Below are positions 45,161 through 54,522 of a stretch of DNA of 64,000 nt, piece by piece. The notes under the pieces are model-generated. The model did not search any database, was not told the DNA's origin, and saw only the letters and a list, made by a program, of their open reading frames with translations. The stretch comes from JABDCI01 sp964475835 (GTDB taxonomy: Bacteria > Verrucomicrobiota > Verrucomicrobiia > JABWAM01), in the NCBI GenBank assembly GCA_964475835.1, contig CAYYYL010000013.1, forward strand, positions 5,948 to 69,947, read 5' to 3'. Made by a program: the position numbers and the translations under genes. How positions within the stretch are numbered: position 1 is the stretch's first letter; the number at the start of each line of letters is the position of its first letter.

Positions 45161-45657
45161 GAAGGGAAAACTCCGGGAGGAAGACACGCCAGGCTCTCTG
45201 GGGTGATGAAAAACAGGATACGGGCGTCGCCATGTTCGACCGCTTCCAGAGCCAGAAGCCCAGCGGTCGGAAATTCCAGGGCTGGGAAAGTTTCGGCTTT
45301 GAGAATTTTTTGGGCGCGCGCTGCAAGGGTCGGGGCATGGCCCACTAGCAACACATGCTCGACCCGTTTTCGATCCGCGAGCCAGCTGTCAAACATCTCC
45401 TGGGAAGCTTCGTTTTGAAGTGCCGGCTCCGTTTGCAACCCAAGTTCCGGGGATGAACCACACGCCCTTAACACCAGCTCCGCTGTCTCACGCGCACGCA
45501 CCAGGGGGCTCGAATAAACCGCGTTGAATCCCACACCCGCCTTTTTTAAAAATCCACCCACCACTTTCGCCTGTTTCCGGCCAAAGGAGGTTAACCGACG
45601 GGCCTCATCCACCACTCCATCCTCTGCCTGGGCGTGACGCAGAAAATAGAGTCTCAT
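45157..45657 (-). CDS. sixA: Phosphohistidine phosphatase SixA family
   Basis: 166-aa histidine phosphatase. The catalytic RHAQAED motif is at the N-terminus (MRLYFLRHAQAEDG), then YSSPLVRARETAEL and the second catalytic His in VGHAPTLA. E. coli SixA removes phosphate from phosphohistidine of the PTS protein NPr; the partner here is unknown. The ATG overlaps the upstream stop (ATGA). Confidence 0.92.
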   Translation of the reverse strand: MRLYFLRHAQAEDGVVDEARRLTSFGRKQAKVVGGFLKKAGVGFNAVYSSPLVRARETAELVLRACGSSPELGLQTEPALQNEASQEMFDSWLADRKRVEHVLLVGHAPTLAARAQKILKAETFPALEFPTAGLLALEAVEHGDARILFFITPESLACLPPGVFPS

Positions 45658-46019
45658 ACCTTTCCTGATGGGGATGGAAGAGGACGGATGACAAATGCCT
45701 CCTCCTCCAGAGGGACTCCTCCCATCAAATGCCCTTGAATGATTCGTTCCATCTTTTCCTGATCCACGGAATGGTACCACACGCCCTCGGGATAGACGAG
45801 AACGATGGGTCCTCTCTCGCAGATACGCAGACAGTCTGCCTTGGTGCGAAAAACGCCACCCCCAGGTTCAGATAAACCCAGCTCCTTCAACCGAGCCTTC
45901 AGATAGTTCCAAACCACCTCACCCTGTCCGGAGGAACAGCATTCGGGACCGCGACAAACAAAGACGTGACGCTGCAGGCTGCCAATTTCAAGCGTGCGAA
46001 CCTTCTCCTCGAGGGACAT
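45654..46019 (-). CDS. Thioredoxin-like 2Fe-2S ferredoxin
   Basis: 121 aa. The cysteines CRGPECC, ADCLRIC and the following ERGPIVLVYPEGVWYHSV fit the thioredoxin-fold 2Fe-2S proteins related to NuoE C-termini and (2Fe-2S) Shethna-type ferredoxins. It is probably a soluble electron carrier. It lies 6 bp after the lipoprotein gene and is translationally coupled to sixA. Confidence 0.9.
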   Translation of the reverse strand: MSLEEKVRTLEIGSLQRHVFVCRGPECCSSGQGEVVWNYLKARLKELGLSEPGGGVFRTKADCLRICERGPIVLVYPEGVWYHSVDQEKMERIIQGHLMGGVPLEEEAFVIRPLPSPSGKV

Positions 46020-46025
46020 GGGAGC

Positions 46026-46301
46026 TCAGGATGATCGGGGGGCTTGAAAAATCTCGTACTCGTGATCCCCCACCTGAATAATTTCCACCTCGGCACAGGG
46101 AACCCCGGGATGTCCTTCAAGGGTCGTCGTCTTGCCCTCGGCATCAGTCAGGATCGTCACCCCATTCACCAAATCGTACTTCACAGAGGACACCTGTCCC
46201 TTGAATACAAGTTTTCCCTCCGCGCCCCCATGATGTCCGCATCCGAGGATGAAAAATGCCGCGATCAGAAGGAGAATGAGGTTTTTGAGTTTGAGATTCA
46301 C
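46026..46301 (-). CDS. Small lipoprotein
   Basis: 91 aa from a GTG start. The signal peptide is LKLKNLILLLIAAFFILGC with lipobox ILGC, then a short His/Gly-rich stretch and a beta-rich domain (KLVFKGQVSSVKYDLVNGV). No family was recognised. The frame is open further upstream to 46604 but that part is antisense to the next gene and not credible. First gene of the coupled set with the 2Fe-2S protein, SixA and HpnK-like genes. Confidence 0.75.
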   Translation of the reverse strand: MNLKLKNLILLLIAAFFILGCGHHGGAEGKLVFKGQVSSVKYDLVNGVTILTDAEGKTTTLEGHPGVPCAEVEIIQVGDHEYEIFQAPRSS

Positions 46302-46328
46302 AACAGGATACGAATACTGGGCCTTCGC

Positions 46329-47003
46329 ATGAATTGCAAGAAGACGCTCCTGGTTTGGATGTTCGCTGTCGTGGGGGCCGGGTTGAGCGGAATCTCCGCC
46401 CCATCGGATTCCACATCCACCCCGGACAGGCCCTTGTCCACCGGCTTTACCGAGCCAGAAAGGGTGATCCATAAGGGGGACATGGTAAAGATCACTCTGC
46501 GCATGCCTAACCGCGCGATTGGATCCCTGGAACCTGTTCAAAAGAACGGGGAAGTGGCCACGCCGGATGGATCCTTCGTCAAGGCGGAGGGGATCACCCT
46601 CCACGCTCTCACCACCAATCTTGCTGCCATGTACGCTCCCATTCCAACGTACCAGAACTTGAAAATCGAAACCTTGATCTGGAGCTCCCCCTATAAAGTC
46701 ATTCGATACCAGACCGACCCACCTCTCGCCATCTCCCAGACCAGCACCAACAATCCTCCCCCCACGCTTTTTCCAAGAGTCTTTCGCTCAACCTTGACGC
46801 TCTGGGAAGCCATTCAACTTGAAGGCGGCATACCCAGGGGAGTCCGGCCGGATCAGGTGCATGTGCTCAAACGTGACCTCACCCGGAAATCATACAATTG
46901 CAGTGGTGCCGGGGGAATACCCGATGGCACCAACATCGTCGAAACCGGGGATTGTCTGTTCCTGGTACCTGAAGGCACCCCCCTTTCAGGGATTTTCGAT
47001 TAA
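46329..47003 (+). CDS. Secreted polysaccharide-export-like protein
   Basis: 224 aa with a signal peptide (MNCKKTLLVWMFAVVGAGLSGISA). The segment from VIHKGDMVKITL through GEVATPDGSFVKAEGITLHAL matches the Poly_export (Wza-like) N-terminal pattern. TLWEAIQLEGGI PRGVRPDQVHVLKRD resembles an SLBB-type domain. Without a neighbouring wzc, wzx or glycosyltransferase gene the role in export is uncertain. It is followed 12 bp later by the beta-CASP gene. Confidence 0.75.
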   Translation: MNCKKTLLVWMFAVVGAGLSGISAPSDSTSTPDRPLSTGFTEPERVIHKGDMVKITLRMPNRAIGSLEPVQKNGEVATPDGSFVKAEGITLHALTTNLAAMYAPIPTYQNLKIETLIWSSPYKVIRYQTDPPLAISQTSTNNPPPTLFPRVFRSTLTLWEAIQLEGGIPRGVRPDQVHVLKRDLTRKSYNCSGAGGIPDGTNIVETGDCLFLVPEGTPLSGIFD

Positions 47004-47015
47004 ACAGGATTTCTC

Positions 47016-48365
47016 ATGCGTTTTACCAACCTGACACGACACAACGAGATCGGAGCCAACTCCTACTATCTCGAGACCACCCATCAGGGATATCTGCTCG
47101 ATTGCGGAGTGCATCCAAAAATTGAGGGGAAGGAGAGCCTTCCCCGACTCGATCTGCTGGAGGGCAAATCCATTCATGCCGTCCTCGTCAGCCACGGACA
47201 CCTGGATCACATCGGCGGCCTGCCCGTCGTCATGGAGCGTCATCCCGAAGCCTCGGCATTTCTCACACCCGCCACGGCCATGATTGCGGACCGCGCCCTC
47301 CACAATTCGGCAAGCGTGATGATCAAGCAACGCGGAGAACTCAATCTCCCCGAATATCCCTTCTTCACTCACGGAGAAGTCGATCGTCTCATGGACGATC
47401 TCCAAACCATCACTTATGGCAGGGAGATTTCCCTCGATGGCGATCGGGTGAGCTTTCATGAGGCAGGCCACGTGCAGGGCGCAGCTGGAATCTGGATCCA
47501 GGACGGGGATCATTCATTGTTCTACACCGGCGACGCGAAATTCTCCGACATGCGGATCACACGCGGGGCACACTTTCCTGACAGAACACCCAACACCCTG
47601 GTCATCGAATGCACACGGGGCAGCACCCCGGCAGTCGCCGGATTCACTTGGGACAATGAAATCAACCGCCTCGCCATCTCCATTCGTGAAACATTCGATC
47701 GCGGTGGAAGCGTGCTTATTCCCTGTTTCGCCCTGGGCAAGACCCAGGAAATTCTGAAAGTTTTTTACGATCTCATGCAGGCCGGTCAGCTTCCCACACA
47801 GCCCATCTACATCAGTGGCCTCGGCAGCAGTTACAACGAAATCTACGACGATCTTGCCAATCAACATCCCCGCGTCTGCCCCGGATTCCGCCTTGAAAAA
47901 AATCTCGATCTCTTCGTTCTTGAACGCAAGGAGGGCCTGAAGATGAATCTTGGCAAGGGCCGTCTCATGCTCATCTCCTCCGGGATGATGACGCCGCACA
48001 CCATGTCCCACGCCATGGCCGTGCGCATGCTCTCCGAACCCCGCCACTCCATCTTCTTCGTCGGTTACGTCGATCCGGATTCACCCGCCGGGCACCTGAA
48101 GGCCGCCGGCCAGGGGGGACGCGCGGACTTCGGTGGCGACCTCGGGGAGATCGATGTCAAATGCCGGATCGACAGCTTCGACTTCACTTCTCACTGCAAC
48201 CGGGAGCACATGCTCGACTACGTTCTGAAGGTTCGCCCCCCCACCATCGTCCTCGTTCACGGAGAATCAGCCTCCCTTGGATGGTTCCAACAGGAATTGA
48301 GTGCGAAACTGCCGCAGTCCCGGATCATCATTCCGCCAAGCGGGGAAACCATCAACCTGGATTGA
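47016..48365 (+). CDS. Beta-CASP metallo-beta-lactamase ribonuclease
   Basis: 449 aa. The metallo-beta-lactamase core has HGHLDHIG, EAGHVQGAAG, FYTGDAK and a C-terminal HCNREHM; the beta-CASP cap includes VLIPCFALGKTQEIL and the ISSGMM motif. Such enzymes cleave RNA (CPSF73/RNase J relatives), with no KH domain here. It is likely cytoplasmic. polX begins 3 bp after its stop, so the two are cotranscribed. Confidence 0.93.
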   Translation: MRFTNLTRHNEIGANSYYLETTHQGYLLDCGVHPKIEGKESLPRLDLLEGKSIHAVLVSHGHLDHIGGLPVVMERHPEASAFLTPATAMIADRALHNSASVMIKQRGELNLPEYPFFTHGEVDRLMDDLQTITYGREISLDGDRVSFHEAGHVQGAAGIWIQDGDHSLFYTGDAKFSDMRITRGAHFPDRTPNTLVIECTRGSTPAVAGFTWDNEINRLAISIRETFDRGGSVLIPCFALGKTQEILKVFYDLMQAGQLPTQPIYISGLGSSYNEIYDDLANQHPRVCPGFRLEKNLDLFVLERKEGLKMNLGKGRLMLISSGMMTPHTMSHAMAVRMLSEPRHSIFFVGYVDPDSPAGHLKAAGQGGRADFGGDLGEIDVKCRIDSFDFTSHCNREHMLDYVLKVRPPTIVLVHGESASLGWFQQELSAKLPQSRIIIPPSGETINLD

Positions 48366-48368
48366 GCC

Positions 48369-50108
48369 ATGGACAAGTTTCAGATCGCCGAAGTGCTGCG
48401 TGAAATCGCCGTCATGCTCGATCTGAAGGGGGAAAACCGATTCAAAGGCCTCGCCTACAGCAACGCCGCGCGCACTCTGGAGATGCTTCAAGAAGACCTG
48501 GACACCCTGATTGCGGAGAAACGCCTCGGGGAGGTCAAGGGCATCGGCGCCGCCCTCACGGAGAAAATCATCGAACTCCATCAACGAGGAAGCCTAGATT
48601 ACTACGAGGAACTCAAAGCCTCTCTCCCCGCAGGACTTCTCGAGTGTCTGAAAGTTCCCGGTTTGGGCCCGAAAAAGGTCAAATTGCTTTGGGACAAACT
48701 CGGAGTCGTTTCCCTTCAGGATCTCGAACGCGTTTGCAAGGATGGCAAGGTTGCCGAGCTGGATGGCTTCGGTGAAAAAACCCAGTCAAAAATCCTTCAA
48801 GGCCTCGCCAATCTCTCCAAATACAGCGGACAAACCCTCTATCTCCCCGCATTCCTCGCCGCAGAACCCATTCTCACCGCCCTCAAAGCCTGCAGCGCAG
48901 TGAAACGCGCTGAAATTGCCGGCAGCCTCCGTCGAAAAAAGGAGGTGATCCGGGATCTCGATTTTCTGGTTTCCACCACCGATCCCGAAACCGTCATGAA
49001 GCTCTTCACCACCCTGCCCCTCGTGGAGGAGATCACCAACCAGGGAAAAACAAAATCCAGCGTCATCCTGAAAGGTGGCATCCAGGCGGATGTACGATGT
49101 GTGACCGATGAAGAGTATCCCTATGCGCTGATGTATTTCACGGGATCGAAAGAACACAATATCGTTCTGCGGCAGCGCGCCATCGAACAGGGGAAGAAAC
49201 TCAACGAATACGGACTGATTTACGTCAAAAACGAAAAGCTCATCCCCTGCAAAACGGAGAAGGAAATCTATCGCGATCTTGGGTTTGATTTCATCGAACC
49301 CGAACTTCGTGAAGACATGGGGGAGATCGCAGCTGCGGAAGCCCATCAACTTCCCCAATTGGTGACCGCCGACGAGATCCGGGGGACCTTTCACTGTCAT
49401 ACCCGTTGGAGCGACGGTGCGCACACCGTTGAAGAGATGGCGCGCACAGCCATCCAGCTCGGATGGGAATATCTCGGCATCGCCGATCATAGCAAAAGCT
49501 CCGCTGTGGCCAATGGACTCAATGAAAAGCGGTTGGCGTCCCAGCTCAGGGAGATCAAGGCCTGCAACCAGCGTTTCAAGGATGAAGGTTTGAAGTTTCA
49601 CATCTTCAGCGGAAGCGAAGTCGACATTCTGGCCGACGGCTCACTCGATTTTTCAGACGAGATCCTTGCACAACTCGACTACACCGTCGCCTCGATCCAT
49701 CAAGGATTCACCAATGATGAGAAAAAGCAGACGGACCGCATTTTGCGCGCCATTTCCAATCCCTATGTGGCCATGCTGGGCCATCCCACAGGACGCCTTC
49801 TCCTTGCGCGTGAACCTTACAAAATCGATTTGACTGCGGTGATTGAAGAGGCTGCACGCAACGGCACCATCATTGAATTGAACTGCACGCCCTCGCGCAT
49901 GGACATGGACTGGCGCTGGTGGAAAGGGGCGGCGGAGCGCGGGGTGATGACCTCCATCAATCCCGACGCCCATTCCACGGACGAATTGGGCTACACGATC
50001 ATGGGTGTCGGCGCGGCACGGAAGGGATGGTTGAAATCTGAATCCATTTTGAACACGAGCCCCCTCACCCAAGTTCAATGTCTTTTAAGAAAGAAATTGG
50101 AGGCCTGA
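48369..50108 (+). CDS. polX: DNA polymerase/3'-5' exonuclease PolX
   Basis: 579 aa, normal for bacterial PolX, a repair gap-filling polymerase. Helix-hairpin-helix motifs are in EVKGIGAALTEKI and VPGLGPKKVKLL. The polymerase core has AGSLRRKKEVIRDLDFLV with two Asp and the third in ADVRCV. The C-terminal PHP exonuclease has intact metal ligands in FHCHTRWSDG, GIADHSK, FSGSEVDIL, GHPTGR and NPDAHSTDEL. Both activities look functional. Confidence 0.96.
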   Translation: MDKFQIAEVLREIAVMLDLKGENRFKGLAYSNAARTLEMLQEDLDTLIAEKRLGEVKGIGAALTEKIIELHQRGSLDYYEELKASLPAGLLECLKVPGLGPKKVKLLWDKLGVVSLQDLERVCKDGKVAELDGFGEKTQSKILQGLANLSKYSGQTLYLPAFLAAEPILTALKACSAVKRAEIAGSLRRKKEVIRDLDFLVSTTDPETVMKLFTTLPLVEEITNQGKTKSSVILKGGIQADVRCVTDEEYPYALMYFTGSKEHNIVLRQRAIEQGKKLNEYGLIYVKNEKLIPCKTEKEIYRDLGFDFIEPELREDMGEIAAAEAHQLPQLVTADEIRGTFHCHTRWSDGAHTVEEMARTAIQLGWEYLGIADHSKSSAVANGLNEKRLASQLREIKACNQRFKDEGLKFHIFSGSEVDILADGSLDFSDEILAQLDYTVASIHQGFTNDEKKQTDRILRAISNPYVAMLGHPTGRLLLAREPYKIDLTAVIEEAARNGTIIELNCTPSRMDMDWRWWKGAAERGVMTSINPDAHSTDELGYTIMGVGAARKGWLKSESILNTSPLTQVQCLLRKKLEA

Positions 50109-50132
50109 TTTAGTTCATAATGGTGGCCTTGA

Positions 50133-50894
50133 ATGAAATCCCACGACATCCCTCATCCCCGCCGATGGTTTACCGAGGGGATTGTGCTGCCCTGGTTGCA
50201 GGGCAAGATGCGACGCACTTTTTTTTCCATCGAAGGCACCGGCCTGGAGCATCTCCGGCAGGTTGCGGGAGCCTCTCCCATCCTTCTCTACAGCAACCAC
50301 GCCTCGTGGTGGGACGGCTTTGTTGATTTGATGCTCGTCCGGCAGTTTCCATGCGAACTTCATGTGATGATGGATCATCAGAATCTCTCCAAGCATCCCT
50401 TTCTCCGATGGATGGGGGCCTTTGATGTGGATTTGAAAAGCCCGCGCGCCGCAGCCTCCGGATTGCGCACGGCGTTCCGCATCCTGACCACCCCACACCA
50501 ACCGGGCATCAGCCCTCTGGTGGTGATCTACGCGCAAGGAAAAATCGCCTCCCCGCATCAACGCCCCCTCCAACTGCAACCCGGACTCGCGTGGCTTCTC
50601 AAAAAAATTCCCGAGGCTGTCGCGATCCCCATGGCCCGCCGTTACGAATTCCAGCTGGAGGACCGTCCCCACGCTTTTCTCCAACTGGGAACACCTCTTT
50701 CAAGCGCAGACACACCCGCACTGGAACAGGCGTTGGAGCAGGAGATGTCCTCGCTGCATCAAAAACTTGTCTTTTTCCCGACAACTGGTTTTCAAACCCT
50801 CTGGCATGGGGGGCTATCCGTAAACAAAAAATGGGAACGTGTTAAAAAAACGATTTCTGGAAGAACCCAGGATTTCGATCAGCTCAACCGCTGA
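50133..50894 (+). CDS. PlsC-like acyltransferase
   Basis: 253 aa of the 1-acyl-glycerol-3-phosphate acyltransferase superfamily. The catalytic HX4D motif is NHASWWDG. The second block, normally FPEGTRS, reads YAQGKIASPHQRP here, so the Glu is Gln. The acyl acceptor is unknown; similar proteins act in glycerolipid or carotenoid-type acylation. GGTGG lies six bases before the ATG. It converges on the adenylate cyclase gene across the inverted repeat. Confidence 0.82.
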   Translation: MKSHDIPHPRRWFTEGIVLPWLQGKMRRTFFSIEGTGLEHLRQVAGASPILLYSNHASWWDGFVDLMLVRQFPCELHVMMDHQNLSKHPFLRWMGAFDVDLKSPRAAASGLRTAFRILTTPHQPGISPLVVIYAQGKIASPHQRPLQLQPGLAWLLKKIPEAVAIPMARRYEFQLEDRPHAFLQLGTPLSSADTPALEQALEQEMSSLHQKLVFFPTTGFQTLWHGGLSVNKKWERVKKTISGRTQDFDQLNR

Positions 50895-50912
50895 CCAACA
50901 GATTCACAACGC

Positions 50913-50999
50913 CGGCGACGAAGCGCCGCCCTCCCGGTCAGAAAATGATCCATGCAGCCAATGCGTCACTTTCGAACGGAGGGCGGCGCTTCGTCGCCG
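50913..50999. repeat. Perfect 22-bp inverted repeat between convergent genes
   Basis: Arms at 50913-50934 (GGCGACGAAGCGCCGCCCTC core) and 50978-50999 are exact reverse complements, separated by 43 bases. Each arm is a full copy of the dispersed repeat family. It lies between the convergent acyltransferase and adenylate cyclase genes and may act as a bidirectional terminator. Confidence 0.9.
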
Positions 51000-51016
51000 C
51001 CATCAAACCCGATCCA

Positions 51017-51946
51017 TCACTTGGATTGAACGGTAAAGACGTGGAGCTCTTCGTCTTTCCCCTTCACTTTCGCCATTCCCAAATCGACGAAGAGGAATGC
51101 CTCGCCGGCCTCCCGCCGGACTTCCTCACTCACCACAATGGGATGATCCAATTCCTTGCAGAGGGATTCCAGACGGAAGGCAATATTGACCGAATCGCCC
51201 ACCGCCGTGATTTCAGGGCGTGTGTCCGCCCCGACGTTGCCAATCAGCGCGCGACCACAATTAATTCCACAACCAACATGAAAATTGAACTTGGGATATT
51301 GATGCCTCAAGTCCTTGTCAAAAGTTCCAGCCAGCTTGACGGCCTCGAGCGCCGCCTGGATCGGTCCTGTTACGTAGGCATTGTCTCCTGCGGTTCGCGC
51401 CTTGGTCCAGACGGCCATCACCGCATCCCCGATGAACTTATCCACGTACCCCCCCGTGCGATCGATCACCTGGGTGATGTCCTTGAACCACTTCCCAACA
51501 GTCCGGGACAGATCCTCGGGCGCAAGGCCGGATGAAAGCCCGGTGTAGTTTCGAATATCGACAACGAGGATGGACACTTCCTCGGTTCGAAATTCAATCT
51601 GGGTCTGCATCTCCGCCACCGGCACCGTGGTATCGGTCGTCACAGGGGCGGGTGCCGTGGCATTGAAAACCATCTTGTTCCCCGCAATTTGAATTTGATC
51701 TCCGTTCTTCAGCTGCATGGGGATGGCGACTCGACGACCATTCAGAAGCGTGCCATTGGAGCTGCCGAGGTCGACGAGGTAGTAGGCGTGGTCACCCTGG
51801 AGCCGGATGACCGCGTGATTGCGGGAGGCGCGGGTATCATTGATGACAAGGTCGTTGGCAGGTCCCCGACCGATGGAATAGGTGGATGCAATCGAGATCA
51901 CTTGCGGGGGGCGCCCATCGATCAGTAGTTTGATTTCAGCACTCAT
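51017..51946 (-). CDS. FHA domain-class III adenylate cyclase
   Basis: 309 aa. The N-terminal FHA domain (residues about 1-95) has SIGRGPAND, SRNHAVIR and GSSNGTLLNG and binds phosphothreonine proteins. The C-terminal class III cyclase domain has the metal Asp pair (VVDIRNYTG, IGDAVMAVW), the adenine-selecting Lys in YVDKFIGD with Asp in GDSVNIAFRLE, and the catalytic Asn/Arg in the same segment. ATP is therefore the likely substrate and cAMP the product. It probably links Thr-phosphorylation signals to cAMP. Confidence 0.9.
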   Translation of the reverse strand: MSAEIKLLIDGRPPQVISIASTYSIGRGPANDLVINDTRASRNHAVIRLQGDHAYYLVDLGSSNGTLLNGRRVAIPMQLKNGDQIQIAGNKMVFNATAPAPVTTDTTVPVAEMQTQIEFRTEEVSILVVDIRNYTGLSSGLAPEDLSRTVGKWFKDITQVIDRTGGYVDKFIGDAVMAVWTKARTAGDNAYVTGPIQAALEAVKLAGTFDKDLRHQYPKFNFHVGCGINCGRALIGNVGADTRPEITAVGDSVNIAFRLESLCKELDHPIVVSEEVRREAGEAFLFVDLGMAKVKGKDEELHVFTVQSK

Positions 51947-52076
51947 CCTCTCATGCGCGGCCTTTTATGCTTGCGCAGGGAAAACATCTATCTACATTGG
52001 GCCGCGAAAGCAATCGCAACCCGTTTTCCATTCGGAATCTCCCTGACGGGAGCCCCGAATCAACGGACAAACTCCC

Positions 52077-52742
52077 ATGAAAAAATACCTCGCAGAACTT
52101 ATCGGAACCTTTGCCCTCGTTCTTGTTGGAGCGGGTGCCATTTGTGTCACCAGCAAAAGCGCCATGGGCATCCACGCCCTCCTCACCGTTGCCTTCGCCC
52201 ACGGCCTGACGGTGATGGCGATGATCTACGCCCTCGGACATATCTCCGGTGCGCACATCAATCCGGCCGTCACCATCGCCCTTCGCGTCTGTGGAAAAAT
52301 TTCGGTTCCGGATGCCGTGGGATACATCACCGCCCAGCTGATCGGCGCGGCCATTGCGGGGGCCACTCTCCGTTCCCTCTTCGATACCGGAATTGTGAGT
52401 GGTTACCTTGGTGCCACGGATCTCACCTATGGGCTCCCCCAGTGGAAGGGCGTGATGTGCGAAGCCATCGGAACATTTCTCTTCCTGACCGTTATTTTCG
52501 GGGCGGCCGTGGACGGGCGCACCGCGGGAAACAATGTGGGCCTTGCCATCGGATTCGCGCTTACCGCCCTGATTCTGGTCTTTGGACCGCTGACGGGCGC
52601 ATCCTTCAACCCCGCCCGTTCCTTTGGCCCTGCGCTGGCAGCCGATCGTTGGGCGAATTTCTGGGTTTATCTTGTAGGCCCGATTGTGGGAGGATCCCTT
52701 GCTGGACTCCTTCAAACCCGAGTCTTCATGAAAGGCAAATAA
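52077..52742 (+). CDS. Aquaporin (MIP family)
   Basis: 221 aa, six membrane helices and two NPA boxes ([10 protein letters not shown] and [12 protein letters not shown]), a water or small-solute channel. The second box with R following NPA is the selectivity-filter Arg of water channels, and the region around GLPQWKG lacks a glycerol-type insertion, so an AqpZ-like role is favoured. It is divergent from the adenylate cyclase and 7 bp upstream of icd. Confidence 0.93.
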   Translation: MKKYLAELIGTFALVLVGAGAICVTSKSAMGIHALLTVAFAHGLTVMAMIYALGHISGAHINPAVTIALRVCGKISVPDAVGYITAQLIGAAIAGATLRSLFDTGIVSGYLGATDLTYGLPQWKGVMCEAIGTFLFLTVIFGAAVDGRTAGNNVGLAIGFALTALILVFGPLTGASFNPARSFGPALAADRWANFWVYLVGPIVGGSLAGLLQTRVFMKGK

Positions 52743-52749
52743 TACATCC

Positions 52750-54057
52750 ATGAGCTATACGACTGTAAAGCCCCCTGTGGGCGATAAGATCTCCATCGCG
52801 AACGGCAAACTGACCGTTCCCGAAAATCCCGTCATTCCCTTTATTCGGGGAGACGGCACCGGTCCCGACATCTGGGCCGCGAGTGAGCGTGTTTTCGATG
52901 CCGCGGTGAAAAAAGCCTACGGTGGAAAGCGAAAAATCTCATGGTTCGAAGTGTTCGCGGGCGAGGCGGCAAAGACAAAGTTCGACAACTGGCTTCCTGA
53001 TGACACCGTCGAAGCTTTCAAGGACTACCTTGTGGGCATCAAGGGCCCCCTGACCACTCCTGTTGGGGGAGGAATCCGATCCCTAAATGTGGCCCTTCGC
53101 CAAATGCTGGATCTCTACGTCTGCCTGCGTCCGGTGCAATATTTCCATGGAGTTCCAAGCCCGGTGAAACGCCCCGAAAAAGTGGACATGGTGATTTTCC
53201 GCGAAAACACGGAGGACATCTATGCCGGCATCGAATACGCTGGGGGCACTCCCGAATCCGCGAAACTCCTGCAGTTCATCGAAAAGGAGTTTCCGAAGGA
53301 CTTCAAAAAAATCCGTTTTGGCAAAGAATCCGAACTTCAGGTGGGCATCGGCATCAAACCTGTAAGCAAACCCGGGACCGAACGCCTGGTCCGTTCCGCC
53401 ATCCAGTACGCCATCCAGCAAAAACGCAAATCGGTGACATTCGTCCATAAGGGCAACATTATGAAGTTTACGGAAGGCGCATTCCGGGACTGGGGTTATG
53501 CGCTTGCGGACACCGAATTCGCCGGTCAGACCTACTCGTGGGCCATCTGGGAAAAGACCAAAAAAGCAAAAGGCGAGGACGCTGCCAATGCCGAGATGAA
53601 AGCAGCCCAGAAGGCAGGAAAAGTGATTGTGAAAGATTCCATCGCCGATATCACCCTGCAACAGGTCTTGACCCGTCCGGATGATTTCGATGTCATCGCC
53701 ACTTTGAATTTGAATGGGGACTACCTGAGCGATGCCCTCGCGGCCCAGGTGGGAGGCATTGGGATCGCCCCAGGAGGAAACATCAACTATCTCACCGGCC
53801 ACGCCATATTCGAAGCCACTCACGGAACCGCACCCAAGTACGCCGACCTGGACAAGGTCAACCCGGGATCCGTGGTGCTTTCCGGCGAAATGATGCTACG
53901 TTATATGGGATGGACGGAAGCGGCCGATCTCATTCTCAAGGGACTCAATGGAGCGATTGCCTCCAAAAAGGTAACCTACGATTTCGCACGCCTTATGGAA
54001 GGCGCCACCGAAATCAAATGTTCGGAATTTGGAACAAATGTGATTGATCACATGTAG
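52750..54057 (+). CDS. icd: Isocitrate dehydrogenase, NADP-dependent
   Basis: 435-aa TCA-cycle enzyme that oxidises isocitrate to 2-oxoglutarate. The substrate-binding loop [13 protein letters not shown] holds the Ser that is phosphorylated in E. coli. [14 protein letters not shown] and the NADP-specific [18 protein letters not shown] (Lys-Tyr pair) are clear, so NADP is the likely cofactor. It lies immediately after the aquaporin gene, an unusual operon partner. Confidence 0.97.
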   Translation: MSYTTVKPPVGDKISIANGKLTVPENPVIPFIRGDGTGPDIWAASERVFDAAVKKAYGGKRKISWFEVFAGEAAKTKFDNWLPDDTVEAFKDYLVGIKGPLTTPVGGGIRSLNVALRQMLDLYVCLRPVQYFHGVPSPVKRPEKVDMVIFRENTEDIYAGIEYAGGTPESAKLLQFIEKEFPKDFKKIRFGKESELQVGIGIKPVSKPGTERLVRSAIQYAIQQKRKSVTFVHKGNIMKFTEGAFRDWGYALADTEFAGQTYSWAIWEKTKKAKGEDAANAEMKAAQKAGKVIVKDSIADITLQQVLTRPDDFDVIATLNLNGDYLSDALAAQVGGIGIAPGGNINYLTGHAIFEATHGTAPKYADLDKVNPGSVVLSGEMMLRYMGWTEAADLILKGLNGAIASKKVTYDFARLMEGATEIKCSEFGTNVIDHM

Positions 54058-54083
54058 CAGGTTGTCAGGTTCATCCTGATGTC

Positions 54084-54521
54084 ATGAAAAAACTACTAGG
54101 AGCGGTTCTGGTGGCCGGGGCTTTGGTTTATGCCATACTCTGGCTCATCGAGGGATTGAACCGAATCGACGCGGATGTGAACAACGTTCGCGAAACTAGA
54201 GATCGTGCCCGGACTGCTGCTGCTAATGATACGCCTGAAAAGGGAAAAACAGCACCCCCCTCTTCGTCGTCAACCGCCCCGACACCCTCCACGCCCTCCA
54301 CTCCGCCATCTGTCAGTAGTGGCACCGAATTTGTCTGTTCAAAGGACATCGATGCCTACAAGCCATCCAAACCCACGGAACGGGTCGGCAAGTTTCTTAA
54401 AGGAAGCAAATTGAAGATCGGCCCCGTGGATCCAGTATCAGGCATGTATCGTGTTCAATATCAACCTCCTGTCGGCAAGGAAATTCAGGCTCTCTGTCGC
54501 CGGGGGGATATCGAACGATAA
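54084..54521 (+). CDS. Hypothetical membrane-anchored protein with Ser/Thr/Pro-rich linker
   Basis: 145 aa. One N-terminal membrane helix (LLGAVLVAGALVYAILWLI) is followed by a linker of Thr, Ser and Pro runs. A small C-terminal domain (about 60 residues, beginning FVCSKDIDAY) has SH3-like beta-strand spacing. No family was recognised. It converges with the sua5 gene with one base between stops. Confidence 0.7.
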   Translation: MKKLLGAVLVAGALVYAILWLIEGLNRIDADVNNVRETRDRARTAAANDTPEKGKTAPPSSSSTAPTPSTPSTPPSVSSGTEFVCSKDIDAYKPSKPTERVGKFLKGSKLKIGPVDPVSGMYRVQYQPPVGKEIQALCRRGDIER

Positions 54522-54522
54522 G

